Source: JACMLD01 sp964245425
GTDB taxonomy: Bacteria; Bacteroidota; Bacteroidia; Chitinophagales; Chitinophagaceae
Reading direction: 5' to 3'
DNA: 64,000 nt
Assembly: GCA_964245425.1 (NCBI GenBank)
Contig: CAXTMV010000003.1
Location: forward strand, 11,172-75,171
Below are positions 51,666 through 61,548 of the stretch, one piece after another. Each line of letters opens with the position of its first letter. Within the stretch, counting starts at the first letter, position 1. The notes beneath the pieces were generated by a model. That model was not told where the DNA came from and searched no databases. It saw only the letters and a program-made list of their open reading frames with translations. Both the position numbers and the translations under genes were made by a program.

Positions 51666-52274
51666 GTGTTAAAGACAAGGTTCCAGGATGTATTGATAGA
51701 AGCGGGCTGCGATGAGGCAGGCAGGGGTTGTTATGCCGGGCCCGTATTTGCTGCAGCCGTTGTTTTGCCACCCGATTTTTTTCACCCGCTGCTGAACGAT
51801 TCAAAACAGCTCAGTGCGGAAGAAAGATATGAACTGCGTCCGCTGATAGAACAAAAAGCCATTGATTGTGCCGTGGGTGTGGTGGGCGAAGCGGAGATTG
51901 ATACCCTTAATATTTTATGGGCTTCTGTAAAAGCCATGCACATTGCCGTTGGCAAATTAAAAAAGATAAAACCCGGGTTGCTGCTGATAGACGGTAACAG
52001 GTTTAAAAAATATAAGCGCACCCCCCACCAGTGTATTATTAAAGGCGACAGTCTTTATGCGTCTATTGCGGCTGCCAGTATATTGGCCAAAACCTACCGA
52101 GACGATTATATGGTTGAATTGCATGAGCAATTTCCGCAGTACCAATGGAACAGCAATAAAGGCTATGGCACAGAACTGCATCGCAAAGCCATAGAAGAAC
52201 ATGGCACCTGCATCCATCACCGGAAAAGTTTTAATATCCTGCCCCGCCGCTTTTCTGAACAACCAGGCCAATAA
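51666..52274 (+). CDS. rnhB: Ribonuclease HII
   Basis: Cleaves the RNA strand of RNA/DNA hybrids, including single ribonucleotides in DNA. From the GTG at 51666 it has 202 residues, the usual size. Catalytic residues are visible in AGCDEAGRGCYAGPV (Asp-Glu), LLIDGN (Asp) and KGDSLYASIAAASILAKTYRD (Asp). The open frame continues upstream to 51381, but that part is antisense to the YeeE gene and shows no family sequence, so the GTG just before LKTRFQDVLIEAG is chosen. It is divergent from the sulfur cluster and convergent with the S9 peptidase. Confidence 0.93.
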   Translation: MLKTRFQDVLIEAGCDEAGRGCYAGPVFAAAVVLPPDFFHPLLNDSKQLSAEERYELRPLIEQKAIDCAVGVVGEAEIDTLNILWASVKAMHIAVGKLKKIKPGLLLIDGNRFKKYKRTPHQCIIKGDSLYASIAAASILAKTYRDDYMVELHEQFPQYQWNSNKGYGTELHRKAIEEHGTCIHHRKSFNILPRRFSEQPGQ

Positions 52275-52299
52275 TAGGTGCCGGCCAACGTTGCTGCGC

Positions 52300-54390
52300 T
52301 TATTTGAATTTCCGCACAAAATAATCGGCTACCGCTGCATATACTTTTACAGAATTGGCAAAGTTCATCCAGTGGTGCGTATCGTCTGTAATCATCAGCG
52401 TTTCGTAGGGAATGCCTTTTTGTTCCAGGCGGCTGATTAAATCAACACTTTGGCTAAAAGCTACGTTCCGGTCGTCATCGGCATGTATGATGAGCACCGG
52501 CGATTTCCAGGTGTTCATAGCAGAGACGGGCGAGGACTGCCAGGCTATTTTGATGGCTTTTTCATAATCGGGTGCCTTTTCATATTTATCTGCAAAAGCG
52601 GTGAGCATGCCGGAACGGCCTACCCAATCGTGTACGCCATGAATATCTACCCCGGCGGCAAAAATCTTCGAATCCCTTGCCAGGGCCATGGCGGTAAGAT
52701 AACCGCCGTACGAACCGCCATAAACACCAATTTTACCAGCATCTACAAAAGATTGTTTTTTCAGCCATTCACCCGCTGCTTTTATATCCATGTATTCGGC
52801 TGCACCGGTAGTGCCGGCGTGCGGCGGCTGGTGAAATTCAAATCCATACCCTATCCCTAGCCGGTAGTTCACAGAAAGCACTGCAAAGCCAAGGCTGGCC
52901 AGGTATTGGTTGGATGCATAGGCATTAGAATAATAGTCTGAATAATTCCAGCCCAACAGCATTTGCCTGGGGGGGCCGCCATGTATGTATACAATAGCGG
53001 GTTTCCTGGCTTTGCCGCCGGGTGCTTCAAACAGCTGTGCATGTATGACCAGCCCATCGGCAGCTTTCAGTATCACCTGTTTCGGCGTAACCAGCTGCTG
53101 TTGCGGAAAAGCGGCCGGCACCAGGTTGCTGCCCAGTACCTGTATCTTCTTATCGTTGCCATTCATGATGGCAGGCAGGGGTGGTTGCTGTGCGGTAGCA
53201 CAAATAAAAACGGTGGTGGTGCCATCGCCTGTTACTACCGGCATCCATTCCAGTCCGTTGCCGGGCGTGATCACCTGCATATCCGCTTTGTCAATACTTA
53301 CCACGGCAGCGTGCCGCCTGTCGATATCCAGTTTATCATTGCCAGCGTTCGTGCTGAATACCAGGTGCATTTTATCGACGGTTAATTTTATGTGCTCGCA
53401 CATAAAATGACCCGGCGTGAGTAATAAAGGTTGTCCGCCACCTGCATTGATGGAATATAAATGCGGCCATCCATCCTGGTAAGATAAAAAGACGATGCTA
53501 TTGCCGGAAGCCCAGTGCAGGTTGGCGCCGCCGTCTGTGGTGGGGAAAGAACCGCGCAGGCTTCGGGGCGCCTTCCAGCGCATGGTTGCCTGGTTGGTCT
53601 GTACATCTGCCACCCAGATGCTCCAGGCATTGGGTTTTCTGACCAGCATAGAATCCGGTGCGCCGCCGGTAACCGGCCGCCTGGTAAAGACAATCTTGCT
53701 ACCGTCCGGCGACCATTGTGGTGAGGCGTCACGGCTGAAGGAGGGCGCTATCCAGGTAACAAAAGCTGTTTCCCTGGTATATATGCCAATCAGCGCATGA
53801 TCTTTCCGGTTAGATACGAACAACAACTGCTTTCCGTCGGGCGACCATTGCAGATCCTCCATGGTGCCGCGGGCCGTGAATATGTTTTTTGCCGCAGCTG
53901 CGCTGTCGGGGTGAGCGGTCCATACCTGGCCAGCTTTTATAAAAGCCACGGTGTTGTTGTTTGAGATAACCGGGTAATCGCCCTCCGACAAATACCGTAC
54001 GGCTCCGCCGGCAAATGCGATACAGGCCACCTGCACTTTAAAGGGATTGGTATCGCCGAGCGGATTAATGGGTGAACCGATATCCCAGTTGGCGCCATGG
54101 TCGCCCCCGCGTACAAAGAACACCCATTTGCCGTCGGCAGATAGGGAGAGGCTGGTAATTTCCTGGCCATCGTCTGCCGTAAAATGGGTGAGCAGCCGGG
54201 GCGTAAATGCCGGCCCTTCGGCCACATATATGTTTCTTTTGCCTGCTTCGTCCATTGCCCAGGCAATTTTTGAACCCTGTGCAGCAGCACATATGGCTGT
54301 AGTAAAAGGATAGTCTTTAAATGCAGTAAAAGCGGCGGGTTGTGCCAGCAGGTGTAGCGGCAACAATAATACCAGCAGTCGTTTTTTCAT
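52300..54390 (-). CDS. S9-family peptidase (prolyl oligopeptidase/DPP type)
   Basis: A 696-residue exported serine peptidase. After the signal peptide (MKKRLLVLLLPLHLLAQPA) comes a WD40/PD40-type beta-propeller (about 30-430; repeated blades such as LQWSPDGKQLLFVSNRKD and PQWSPDGSKIVFTRR), then an alpha/beta-hydrolase domain with the nucleophile elbow GGSYGG, the aspartate in IIHADDDRNV and the histidine in TDDTHHWM. The family removes dipeptides or cleaves short peptides. The M19 dipeptidase gene ends 21 bp upstream on the same strand, so the two probably degrade peptides together in the periplasm. Confidence 0.94.
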   Translation of the reverse strand: MKKRLLVLLLPLHLLAQPAAFTAFKDYPFTTAICAAAQGSKIAWAMDEAGKRNIYVAEGPAFTPRLLTHFTADDGQEITSLSLSADGKWVFFVRGGDHGANWDIGSPINPLGDTNPFKVQVACIAFAGGAVRYLSEGDYPVISNNNTVAFIKAGQVWTAHPDSAAAAKNIFTARGTMEDLQWSPDGKQLLFVSNRKDHALIGIYTRETAFVTWIAPSFSRDASPQWSPDGSKIVFTRRPVTGGAPDSMLVRKPNAWSIWVADVQTNQATMRWKAPRSLRGSFPTTDGGANLHWASGNSIVFLSYQDGWPHLYSINAGGGQPLLLTPGHFMCEHIKLTVDKMHLVFSTNAGNDKLDIDRRHAAVVSIDKADMQVITPGNGLEWMPVVTGDGTTTVFICATAQQPPLPAIMNGNDKKIQVLGSNLVPAAFPQQQLVTPKQVILKAADGLVIHAQLFEAPGGKARKPAIVYIHGGPPRQMLLGWNYSDYYSNAYASNQYLASLGFAVLSVNYRLGIGYGFEFHQPPHAGTTGAAEYMDIKAAGEWLKKQSFVDAGKIGVYGGSYGGYLTAMALARDSKIFAAGVDIHGVHDWVGRSGMLTAFADKYEKAPDYEKAIKIAWQSSPVSAMNTWKSPVLIIHADDDRNVAFSQSVDLISRLEQKGIPYETLMITDDTHHWMNFANSVKVYAAVADYFVRKFK

Positions 54391-54411
54391 GTTATGAGGT
54401 AGTTTAAAATG

Positions 54412-55611
54412 CTAATCAGCATTGGCTGTCAAAACAGGTGCATTCGCCCTGAATACCCTTATAAAATTACCGCCCAGGATTTTCTCCACCTCTTTTTTCG
54501 AATAACCTCTTTCCAGCAGGGCCTTTGTTACCAGCGGCATATCAGTTACATCATTTAACTCCCTCGGGGCAGATTCAATGCCGTCGAAATCGGAGCCCAG
54601 TCCCACATGATCAATGCCTGCCAGCTGCACGATATAGTCAATGTGATCGATCAGCAATGACAGCGGGGGCCTTAATGCATCTGCTTCCGTCTTGTATTTT
54701 TTTGATACCCATTCTTCTATTTCATAAGAAGGCCATTTCAGCTGCTGAAGAGAATCGGTTTCATTTTTATGCATGGCCAGAAATCCTTCTTTTTTTTTCA
54801 TATAGCTACTGTCTAAAAAGCCGGAATAAAAATTAACGTCTATCACACCGCCGTTTTTACCCACGGCTTTTATTTGCTCGTCTTTCAGGTTGCGAGGAAC
54901 GGGGCAAAGGCTCCAGGCACAACTGTGCGACACGATCACGGGTTTAGTGACAACGCCGATGGCATCCCAAAAGGTTTGTTCGCCCACATGCGATAAATCC
55001 ACCATCATGCCCAATGCGTTCATGTGCTGAACGATCTCTTTGCCAAAAACAGTTAAACCCTTGCTGCCATAAGGCAGTTTGTTTTTGCTTTCATCTGCCG
55101 CCGAACTGGCCCAGGAAGTGGAATTGTTCCAGGTAAGGGTCATGTACCGCGCGCCTTTTTTGAAAAGGCTGTCGAGGTAATCCATGCGGTCTTCCATCAT
55201 GTGACCGCCTTCAACACCCATCATGCAGGCCAGTTTTTTCTGCCGCACTGCCAGGGCCAGGGCAGCAGGATTGGTTACAATGGCCATTGAAGCAGGATGA
55301 CGCCGCACAATGGCATATAGCGAATCCATTTCTATATTGGCGAACCTGAATGCCGTGTCTTTACCAAACTTTTCATCACAAAAAATAGAAAATACCTGCA
55401 CATCCATACCACCCTTTTTAAAACGGACAATATCTGAATGCGATTGGCCGGTCAAATCATTCTCCATGTTCAATCCTTTCATAGTTACCGTAGATAACAC
55501 ATCGTTGTGCGTATCAACTACGATGGCATTGCTGTGAATTTTACTATATGATTGAGCAATGAGGCCTGCCGGAAACAACAACAGGCCAAACAACAACAGT
55601 CGATTGAACAT
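54412..55611 (-). CDS. Membrane dipeptidase (M19), exported
   Basis: A 399-residue dizinc dipeptidase with signal peptide (MFNRLLLFGLLLFPAGLIAQ). Metal-site motifs are present: VVDTHNDV (His-x-Asp), GVEGGH (Glu), DLSHVGEQT and IVSHSC (His), and GSDFDGI (Asp) near the C terminus. The family hydrolyses dipeptides, including some with D-residues. It is the first gene of a two-gene operon with the S9 peptidase. Confidence 0.94.
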   Translation of the reverse strand: MFNRLLLFGLLLFPAGLIAQSYSKIHSNAIVVDTHNDVLSTVTMKGLNMENDLTGQSHSDIVRFKKGGMDVQVFSIFCDEKFGKDTAFRFANIEMDSLYAIVRRHPASMAIVTNPAALALAVRQKKLACMMGVEGGHMMEDRMDYLDSLFKKGARYMTLTWNNSTSWASSAADESKNKLPYGSKGLTVFGKEIVQHMNALGMMVDLSHVGEQTFWDAIGVVTKPVIVSHSCAWSLCPVPRNLKDEQIKAVGKNGGVIDVNFYSGFLDSSYMKKKEGFLAMHKNETDSLQQLKWPSYEIEEWVSKKYKTEADALRPPLSLLIDHIDYIVQLAGIDHVGLGSDFDGIESAPRELNDVTDMPLVTKALLERGYSKKEVEKILGGNFIRVFRANAPVLTANAD

Positions 55612-55876
55612 GCGATAAATTAATTTAGATGATTTGTGGATGTTAATGTAAGGTATTTTAAACAGAAGAAAAGTGCAGAATAAGGGTTTTTGCCTAGTAC
55701 AGCCTGTTTACAGGCATCCTGCCGCCAGCATTATTTGCTGCCAGTATAACCATCATAACAATCTCCGTTCTATTAGCAGGGTCTGGCATACGCAACAGCA
55801 GGCAATTACGTTAATAAGGTTGCCGGCGGTTTGCCGGTTGGTTACCGGCCCCTCATATCACTAAACATCCAATACT

Positions 55877-58800
55877 ATGAAAAGAATTTTTTCTTTTCTT
55901 CTTTTGATTTCCTGTTATGCCGCGCAGGCACAAATCGCTGAAAAGATTGGTTATTATTACCAGGGTAAGAAGTTGTCGTTTCCTGTAAACAGCAGCCGGG
56001 TAATTATCCAGTTAAAAACGGTACAGTCATCCAATACCCGCCGCCTGCAACTGGCTGCTCTTTTGAAAGTGGCCGATACGGCGGTTAAGCCAATGGCTGA
56101 TGCCCGGATGGTAACGGTAACTTTAAGCACCCGCACCAGTATCGCCAGCCTGAAAACGCTCGAAGCTTCGCTGAGCAGCCAGGGATATGCAGATTTTGTA
56201 CACCCCTGTTTTACCAGCGGATCGGGCAAAGACATGGGTTATGGCGATGCAGTGGTGGTAAAACTAAAAACCAGTACCAGTTCCGCGCAATGGAACGGTC
56301 TCTTGCAAAAAACGCATTGCAGCATTACCAAAAAATACCCATTTGCAGATAATATCTATGTATTAAGTACTGGCGCGGTAAACGGTTACGATGCCATTGC
56401 GGTCTCCAATCTTTTTTTTGAAACAGGTTTATTTGAATATGCAGAGCCGGACTGCACTTTGCTGGAGGGCCTTTTTTTCAGCGATCCCAATGACCCCCTG
56501 TACAGCTACCAGTGGAGCCATAAAAATACGGGCACTCCGGCACAGTACAACGGTACACCGGGAGCAGATATGAGTGTACAGCAGGCATGGGGCATCAGCA
56601 CTGGTGCCGGTATCACCGTGGCGGTTATAGATGAGGGTGTTGATACCGGTCATGCCGATTTAAAGGCAAACCTTTTGCAGGGATACGATTGTTTGTCCGG
56701 CACTGCCAATCCCGGGGATGGAAGGCCATTGGGATCAGGCCGCGCGCACGGAACAAATTGTACCGGTATCATTGCCGCTGTTGCCAATAACAATATCGGC
56801 ATTGCAGGGGTGGCACCAGACAGTAAAATCATCCCCATTAATTTAGCTGCCGCCAATGGCAATTTTACCACCGAGTCAAATATTGCAGCCGGTTTTGATT
56901 ATGCCTGGCAGCATGGCGCCGATGTGATCAGCAATTCATGGGGTGGGGGATCACCCAGTAATCTTATAGACGATGCTATCAGCAGGGCGGTTACCCTGGG
57001 TCGTGGCGGAAAAGGATCGGTGGTGCTGTTTGCCAGTGGTAACAACAATGCCGGCATCGGTTATCCTGCATCCAACCCTTCGGTTCTCAGTGTAGGGGGC
57101 GTAAACATGTGTGGCCAGCGTAAATCACCCTATTCATGCGATGGAGAAAACTGGGGCGCCTGTTACGGCACCGGCCTGGATGTGGTAGCACCCTGTGTAA
57201 AAATTGTGAGCACGGATATCAGCGGGTCCGGCGGCTATAATACAGCGGCCGGGGCGGCGGGTGATTATTTTTTTACGTTTAACGGAACTTCTTCCGCTAC
57301 CCCAGCCGCCGCCGGCGTGGTGGCATTGATTTTGTCTGCCAATAACAGTCTAACGGCTACGCAGGTACGCAGTGTATTGGAAAATACCTGCGATAAACTG
57401 CCGGGTTACAGTTATAGCCAGGTGGCCGGCCAACCCAATGGAACCTGGAACACCGAAACCGGTCATGGCCGGGTAAATGCGTTTCAGGCGGTACAGGTGG
57501 CCCAGACCGGCCAGTTTTGTAACGTGCAGGTGCAGGCCAATGGCCCGGTTCGTTTTTGTGCGGGTGGAAACGTTGTGCTGTCCATCCTGGACCCTATTGC
57601 AGGAACCAGCTATCAATGGCGTGCAGATGGCAGCAATATTGCCACCGGTTTAACTGTTACGGCCGGTAGCAGCGGCAGTTACGATGTAGTGGCCACGGCT
57701 GCCAACGGCTGTGTTGCCCTGTCGGCCCCTGTTGCCGTTACGGTGCTGAACAACACCCCCACACTGAACGCCAGTGCAGGGATAGATACTTTTATCTGCG
57801 CAGGCAGCGCCGTTAAACTGGGCGGCAACCCCGTGGCAATGGATGGAGCGCCTGCATTGCCCGACAAAAGGGTTTTTGGTATGGATTGGCAAAGCAATTC
57901 ATTTATACGGTTCAGCCTGGCCGACCCCCTGCATTACGATACGATTGCCCATAATATGGTAAGCGATGATGATTTTGCGGCCGGTAATTTCTTTAGCGGT
58001 GGTGATTTTACGCCTTACGGATACTATGCCATTACGCAGGGCACGCATAAGCTGGTGCAAATAGATACGGCAACCGGCGCGCAGCAACTGGTTGGCCTGT
58101 CGCAGCCACTTGCCGGGTACGAATGGTCTGGCCTGGCCTGGGACCCTGCTACCAAAAACTTATACGGCATTGCTTCAGCCGCTTCCGGCAGCAGTTTGTG
58201 CATCATTGATCCGTTTTCCGCAGCAGTTACGCCTGTGGCGCTGGTGCCGGTGGGCCTTACGGAATGGATTGCCATCAGCAATAACGGAGATATGTACACG
58301 ATGTCTGACAACAATTATATTTACACGGTTAATAAGCTTACGGGTGCAGCGGCACCACTGCCCAATTGGGTAGGTACCAATGTGCTTTATCAGCAAGACG
58401 CCGATTTTGACCCGGTTACCAACAGCCTGTACCTGACCACCATTCTGCTGGCGCAGAACTATGCCAGTGATCTCAGGCTGGCCAATGCTACTACCGGCAT
58501 CTGCACCATCATTGGCTCGCTGGGGGGATTGTCTGAGATAGATGCTACCGGTATTGCCGGACCGGCCTACCAGTTTAACTGGTCGCCTGCCGCAGGTCTT
58601 AGCAGCACCACCGTTGCTGTGCCGGTGGCAACACCTGCCAGTACAACCACTTACCAGCTGAACGTAACCGATATGTGCGGCAATACGGCCAGCAGCCAGG
58701 TTACCATACATGTAAATACGCCACCGCCGGTAACCATTACCGCTGCAACAGACAGTATTCATGCCGCAGAAACCATCGCGTTGCATGCTACTGCCAACAG

Positions 58801-59482
58801 CGGTTATGCCTATCAGTGGTACCTGAACGGCGATCCCATTAACGGCGCAACAGACAGCCTGTATATGGCCGGCCAGGGTGGTATATACCGGGTTAAAGCG
58901 ATTACAACCACCTGCGATAGCCTGTCTATACCTTTTACATTGAATATTAACAACGCCTTACCGGTAAAATGGCTGGCGGTAACAGCGAAACCGGCAGGCA
59001 GCCAGGTACAGGTAAACTGGAAAATAACCAATGAAGTGAATGTGACGGGATACGAAGTGGAAAGATCGGCAGAAGGTATTTCGTTTACTTCGGTAGCTAC
59101 CCTGCCCGCCAGCAGCGCCCGGGTAATAGAAAAACAATACCAGGCAACAGATGCACTGCCGCTGAGGGGGAAGAATTATTACCGCATCCGGCAAACGGAT
59201 GCAGACGGAAAATACAGTTACAGCAAAACGGTATTGGTAAATAGGATTGAAACCGGTGGCTTTGTATTATGGCCCAACCCGGCAACAGAAACCGTAACGG
59301 TGCAAAACCGACAAATCATGAACCGCCTTCAATGCTATAACAGCAACGGGCAGTTGATGTTAGATGTACAACCGGCTGCCAGCCAGTACAGCATACCTGT
59401 GCAGCCATGGGCGGCAGGTGTATACCAGGTAAAAATTACCAGCGGCGGGCAGGTGCTGCACACAAAATTTGTAAAAAATTAA
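55877..59482 (+). CDS. Secreted multidomain subtilisin-like protease (S8)
   Basis: A 1201-residue exported protease: signal peptide (MKRIFSFLLLISCYAAQAQ), prodomain-like region (about 20-200) and S8 catalytic domain (about 215-545) with Asp in VAVIDEGVD, His in GRAHGTNCTG and Ser in NGTSSATPAAAG. After it come a first Ig/PKD-like domain (about 550-630), then a PKD-like domain that is split: its start (DTFICAGSAVKLGGNP) and its end (YQFNWSPAAGLSSTT) are separated by about 235 residues of beta-propeller-like sequence. Another Ig domain, a fibronectin-like segment and a C-terminal type A sorting domain (LWPNPATETVTVQ, GVYQVKITSGG) follow. Export by type IX secretion is likely. Confidence 0.92.
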   Translation: MKRIFSFLLLISCYAAQAQIAEKIGYYYQGKKLSFPVNSSRVIIQLKTVQSSNTRRLQLAALLKVADTAVKPMADARMVTVTLSTRTSIASLKTLEASLSSQGYADFVHPCFTSGSGKDMGYGDAVVVKLKTSTSSAQWNGLLQKTHCSITKKYPFADNIYVLSTGAVNGYDAIAVSNLFFETGLFEYAEPDCTLLEGLFFSDPNDPLYSYQWSHKNTGTPAQYNGTPGADMSVQQAWGISTGAGITVAVIDEGVDTGHADLKANLLQGYDCLSGTANPGDGRPLGSGRAHGTNCTGIIAAVANNNIGIAGVAPDSKIIPINLAAANGNFTTESNIAAGFDYAWQHGADVISNSWGGGSPSNLIDDAISRAVTLGRGGKGSVVLFASGNNNAGIGYPASNPSVLSVGGVNMCGQRKSPYSCDGENWGACYGTGLDVVAPCVKIVSTDISGSGGYNTAAGAAGDYFFTFNGTSSATPAAAGVVALILSANNSLTATQVRSVLENTCDKLPGYSYSQVAGQPNGTWNTETGHGRVNAFQAVQVAQTGQFCNVQVQANGPVRFCAGGNVVLSILDPIAGTSYQWRADGSNIATGLTVTAGSSGSYDVVATAANGCVALSAPVAVTVLNNTPTLNASAGIDTFICAGSAVKLGGNPVAMDGAPALPDKRVFGMDWQSNSFIRFSLADPLHYDTIAHNMVSDDDFAAGNFFSGGDFTPYGYYAITQGTHKLVQIDTATGAQQLVGLSQPLAGYEWSGLAWDPATKNLYGIASAASGSSLCIIDPFSAAVTPVALVPVGLTEWIAISNNGDMYTMSDNNYIYTVNKLTGAAAPLPNWVGTNVLYQQDADFDPVTNSLYLTTILLAQNYASDLRLANATTGICTIIGSLGGLSEIDATGIAGPAYQFNWSPAAGLSSTTVAVPVATPASTTTYQLNVTDMCGNTASSQVTIHVNTPPPVTITAATDSIHAAETIALHATANSGYAYQWYLNGDPINGATDSLYMAGQGGIYRVKAITTTCDSLSIPFTLNINNALPVKWLAVTAKPAGSQVQVNWKITNEVNVTGYEVERSAEGISFTSVATLPASSARVIEKQYQATDALPLRGKNYYRIRQTDADGKYSYSKTVLVNRIETGGFVLWPNPATETVTVQNRQIMNRLQCYNSNGQLMLDVQPAASQYSIPVQPWAAGVYQVKITSGGQVLHTKFVKN

Positions 59483-59589
59483 TAATTAATAGGCAGGCAT
59501 CACTAACCGGGTATCGCAGCGAATGCCTGTGCGATGATACGAATGCGGTTGAATACATCCGGCTTTTTATAAGGCGCTTCGCTGCGGCC

Positions 59590-60144
59590 TTACCCCTCAT
59601 CCTTACCGCCCTTGTCTCCTACAAACCATTGCTCCTTGTTCTTAAACAGCACATTGAAGGTGGTCAGCGAGCCATAAATGCGGGTAATGTATTGCTGCAG
59701 GTTTACTTTGTCTTCATCGCCCAGTATCTTATGGGCATTGATTTGCTGTTCCAGTACCCTTAACCGGTCGCGGAGCATTACTATCTTATGGAAAAAAACA
59801 TCGATGGGGATTTCTTTCGGTTTTTGTGTTTTATCCGCCGGCTGCAGCAGCATCATCCCGTTCAGCCATTTGTCGCCCAGGGGCACCAGTTCGGTGGTAT
59901 CGCTCCATTGCCGTAAAATCTTCAGCAAAGATTTTTCCACGGCAGAACTGGTTTCTACTTCCAGGGTCAGGTTCTCCGGTATTATCTCCTCCAGTTTGGG
60001 ATCTGTTTTGTCGATTTCTTTTGTGCCATGGTTAATAAATGAAATGAGATAGACAGCATACTTAACGCCGATGATGACGCCAGGGCCAAATTGTGTATGC
60101 TGCAGGCGGGTGCCGATACCAAGTGTGAGCTGATTGTCTTCCAT
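59590..60144 (-). CDS. Hypothetical protein with N-terminal Tudor-like motif
   Basis: A 184-residue cytoplasmic protein. The first 45 residues (IGTRLQHTQFGPGVIIGVKY) resemble the small SH3/Tudor-like barrel at the C terminus of PcrA/UvrD helicases. The rest is charged and helical (IVMLRDRLRVLEQQI may form a coiled coil). Function unknown; nucleic-acid or protein binding is possible. It stands alone between the subtilisin gene (convergent) and a beta-lactamase-family gene. Confidence 0.75.
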   Translation of the reverse strand: MEDNQLTLGIGTRLQHTQFGPGVIIGVKYAVYLISFINHGTKEIDKTDPKLEEIIPENLTLEVETSSAVEKSLLKILRQWSDTTELVPLGDKWLNGMMLLQPADKTQKPKEIPIDVFFHKIVMLRDRLRVLEQQINAHKILGDEDKVNLQQYITRIYGSLTTFNVLFKNKEQWFVGDKGGKDEG

Positions 60145-60231
60145 AAGAAAAGTATTAATGCATGTAAAATGATATGGCGGTTAGGCCGGTTTGTCTCTGC
60201 AATGAGCCATCAAAAAACCATCCGTCTTGTA

Positions 60232-61512
60232 TTATTTGTTGATGGCCTGGTAAACGAGTGCCTTGAATTTATCATTCAGTTCTCCATGGTAATTCGGGTA
60301 AATATTTACAAAAATCTGCGCCACTATTTTCTCTTTGGGATCTATCCAGTAAGAAGAACTGAACATGCCGCCCCAGTCGAAGCTGCCGGGCGATACCGGC
60401 GTAAAGGCGCTGCTTTCTTCCGTAATGATTTCAAAACCCAGCCCGAATTTATTGCCATGGCTCAGCGTTAAACCGCCAATCTGGTTGGAGGTCATCATGC
60501 GGATGGTGCTTTTAGCAAGAAACCTTTTGCCGCCTGCCTCGCCTTCATTCAAAAGCATCTGCATAAAAAGCGCATAGTCCCAGGCGGTAGAGGAAAGTCC
60601 TCCCCCGCCGGAAAAATACGTACCAGCCGTATTGGGATAGTCGCGGTTAAAATCGCCATTGATGCTGATATGGTCGGGCATTTTAAGGGCCAGGCCGGCT
60701 GTATCATTCATATACAGGGTAGCCAGGCGGCTGTATTTTTCTTTGGGCAGGTAAAAATAGGTATCGTGCATACCGAGTGGTTCAAAAATGCGGGTACGAA
60801 AGAATTTGTCCAGCGGCATGCCGGAGATTACTTCCACCAGGTAGCCCAGCAGGTCGGTGTTCAGGCCATAGGTCCATTTTTCACCCGGCTGGTGAAACAG
60901 GGGCAGGCTGCCCAGCAGTTTCATTTTATCTGCCAGCAATACATTGCGCATGCCGATGCCCGCCACGATGCCTGCTTTGGCATAGATGGCATTCATAGGC
61001 TTACTGCCTATCTGCGCATAACCGATACCGGAAGTATGGGTGAGCAGGTCGCGGATGGTGATGTCGCGTTTGGCCGGTACCGTGGTATAGCTGCTGTCTG
61101 ACTCGTTAAATTTATCCAGCACCTGTTGTTTCCTGAATTCGGGTATGTATTTGCTTACGGGTTCATCGAACAGCAGTTTGCCTTCTTCATACAACAGCAT
61201 AACGGCAACGCTGGTGATGGCTTTTGTCTGGGAGGCAATCCTGAAAATTTCACCCGCCTGCATGGGTGTTTTCTTGTCTGCATCATCGTATCCCGTGGCT
61301 TTGTAATAGGCCAGTTTATTATTCCGGTAAACAATGGCCACGGCGCCATTCAGCCAGTGTTTATCTACATATTCCTGTATGGTTTTGTCTATGCGTGCCA
61401 GTCTTTCTGCCGACATGCCCCCTGCAGCCGGTTCCGGCAGCGCTTGTTTTTGTGCAAAAACGAAAGAAACAAAAAAGGCAGCGCTGGCCAGCGCAATGAA
61501 TCGTTTTTTCAT
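60232..61512 (-). CDS. Beta-lactamase-family serine hydrolase (class C type)
   Basis: A 426-residue exported protein with a signal peptide (MKKRFIALASAAFFVSFVFAQ). SQTK supplies the catalytic Ser-x-x-Lys, YGLNT the Tyr-x-Asn, and an HGNKFGLGFE segment near the C terminus sits where the KTG-like triad is expected. This is the large penicillin-binding-protein-like family that includes esterases, D-aminopeptidases and peptidoglycan hydrolases; true beta-lactamase activity is unlikely to be the main role. It lies 36 bp downstream of the channel gene on the same strand. Confidence 0.9.
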   Translation of the reverse strand: MKKRFIALASAAFFVSFVFAQKQALPEPAAGGMSAERLARIDKTIQEYVDKHWLNGAVAIVYRNNKLAYYKATGYDDADKKTPMQAGEIFRIASQTKAITSVAVMLLYEEGKLLFDEPVSKYIPEFRKQQVLDKFNESDSSYTTVPAKRDITIRDLLTHTSGIGYAQIGSKPMNAIYAKAGIVAGIGMRNVLLADKMKLLGSLPLFHQPGEKWTYGLNTDLLGYLVEVISGMPLDKFFRTRIFEPLGMHDTYFYLPKEKYSRLATLYMNDTAGLALKMPDHISINGDFNRDYPNTAGTYFSGGGGLSSTAWDYALFMQMLLNEGEAGGKRFLAKSTIRMMTSNQIGGLTLSHGNKFGLGFEIITEESSAFTPVSPGSFDWGGMFSSSYWIDPKEKIVAQIFVNIYPNYHGELNDKFKALVYQAINK

Positions 61513-61548
61513 ATTGACTACTGTTAAATGGATGAATGGGACTGTTAA

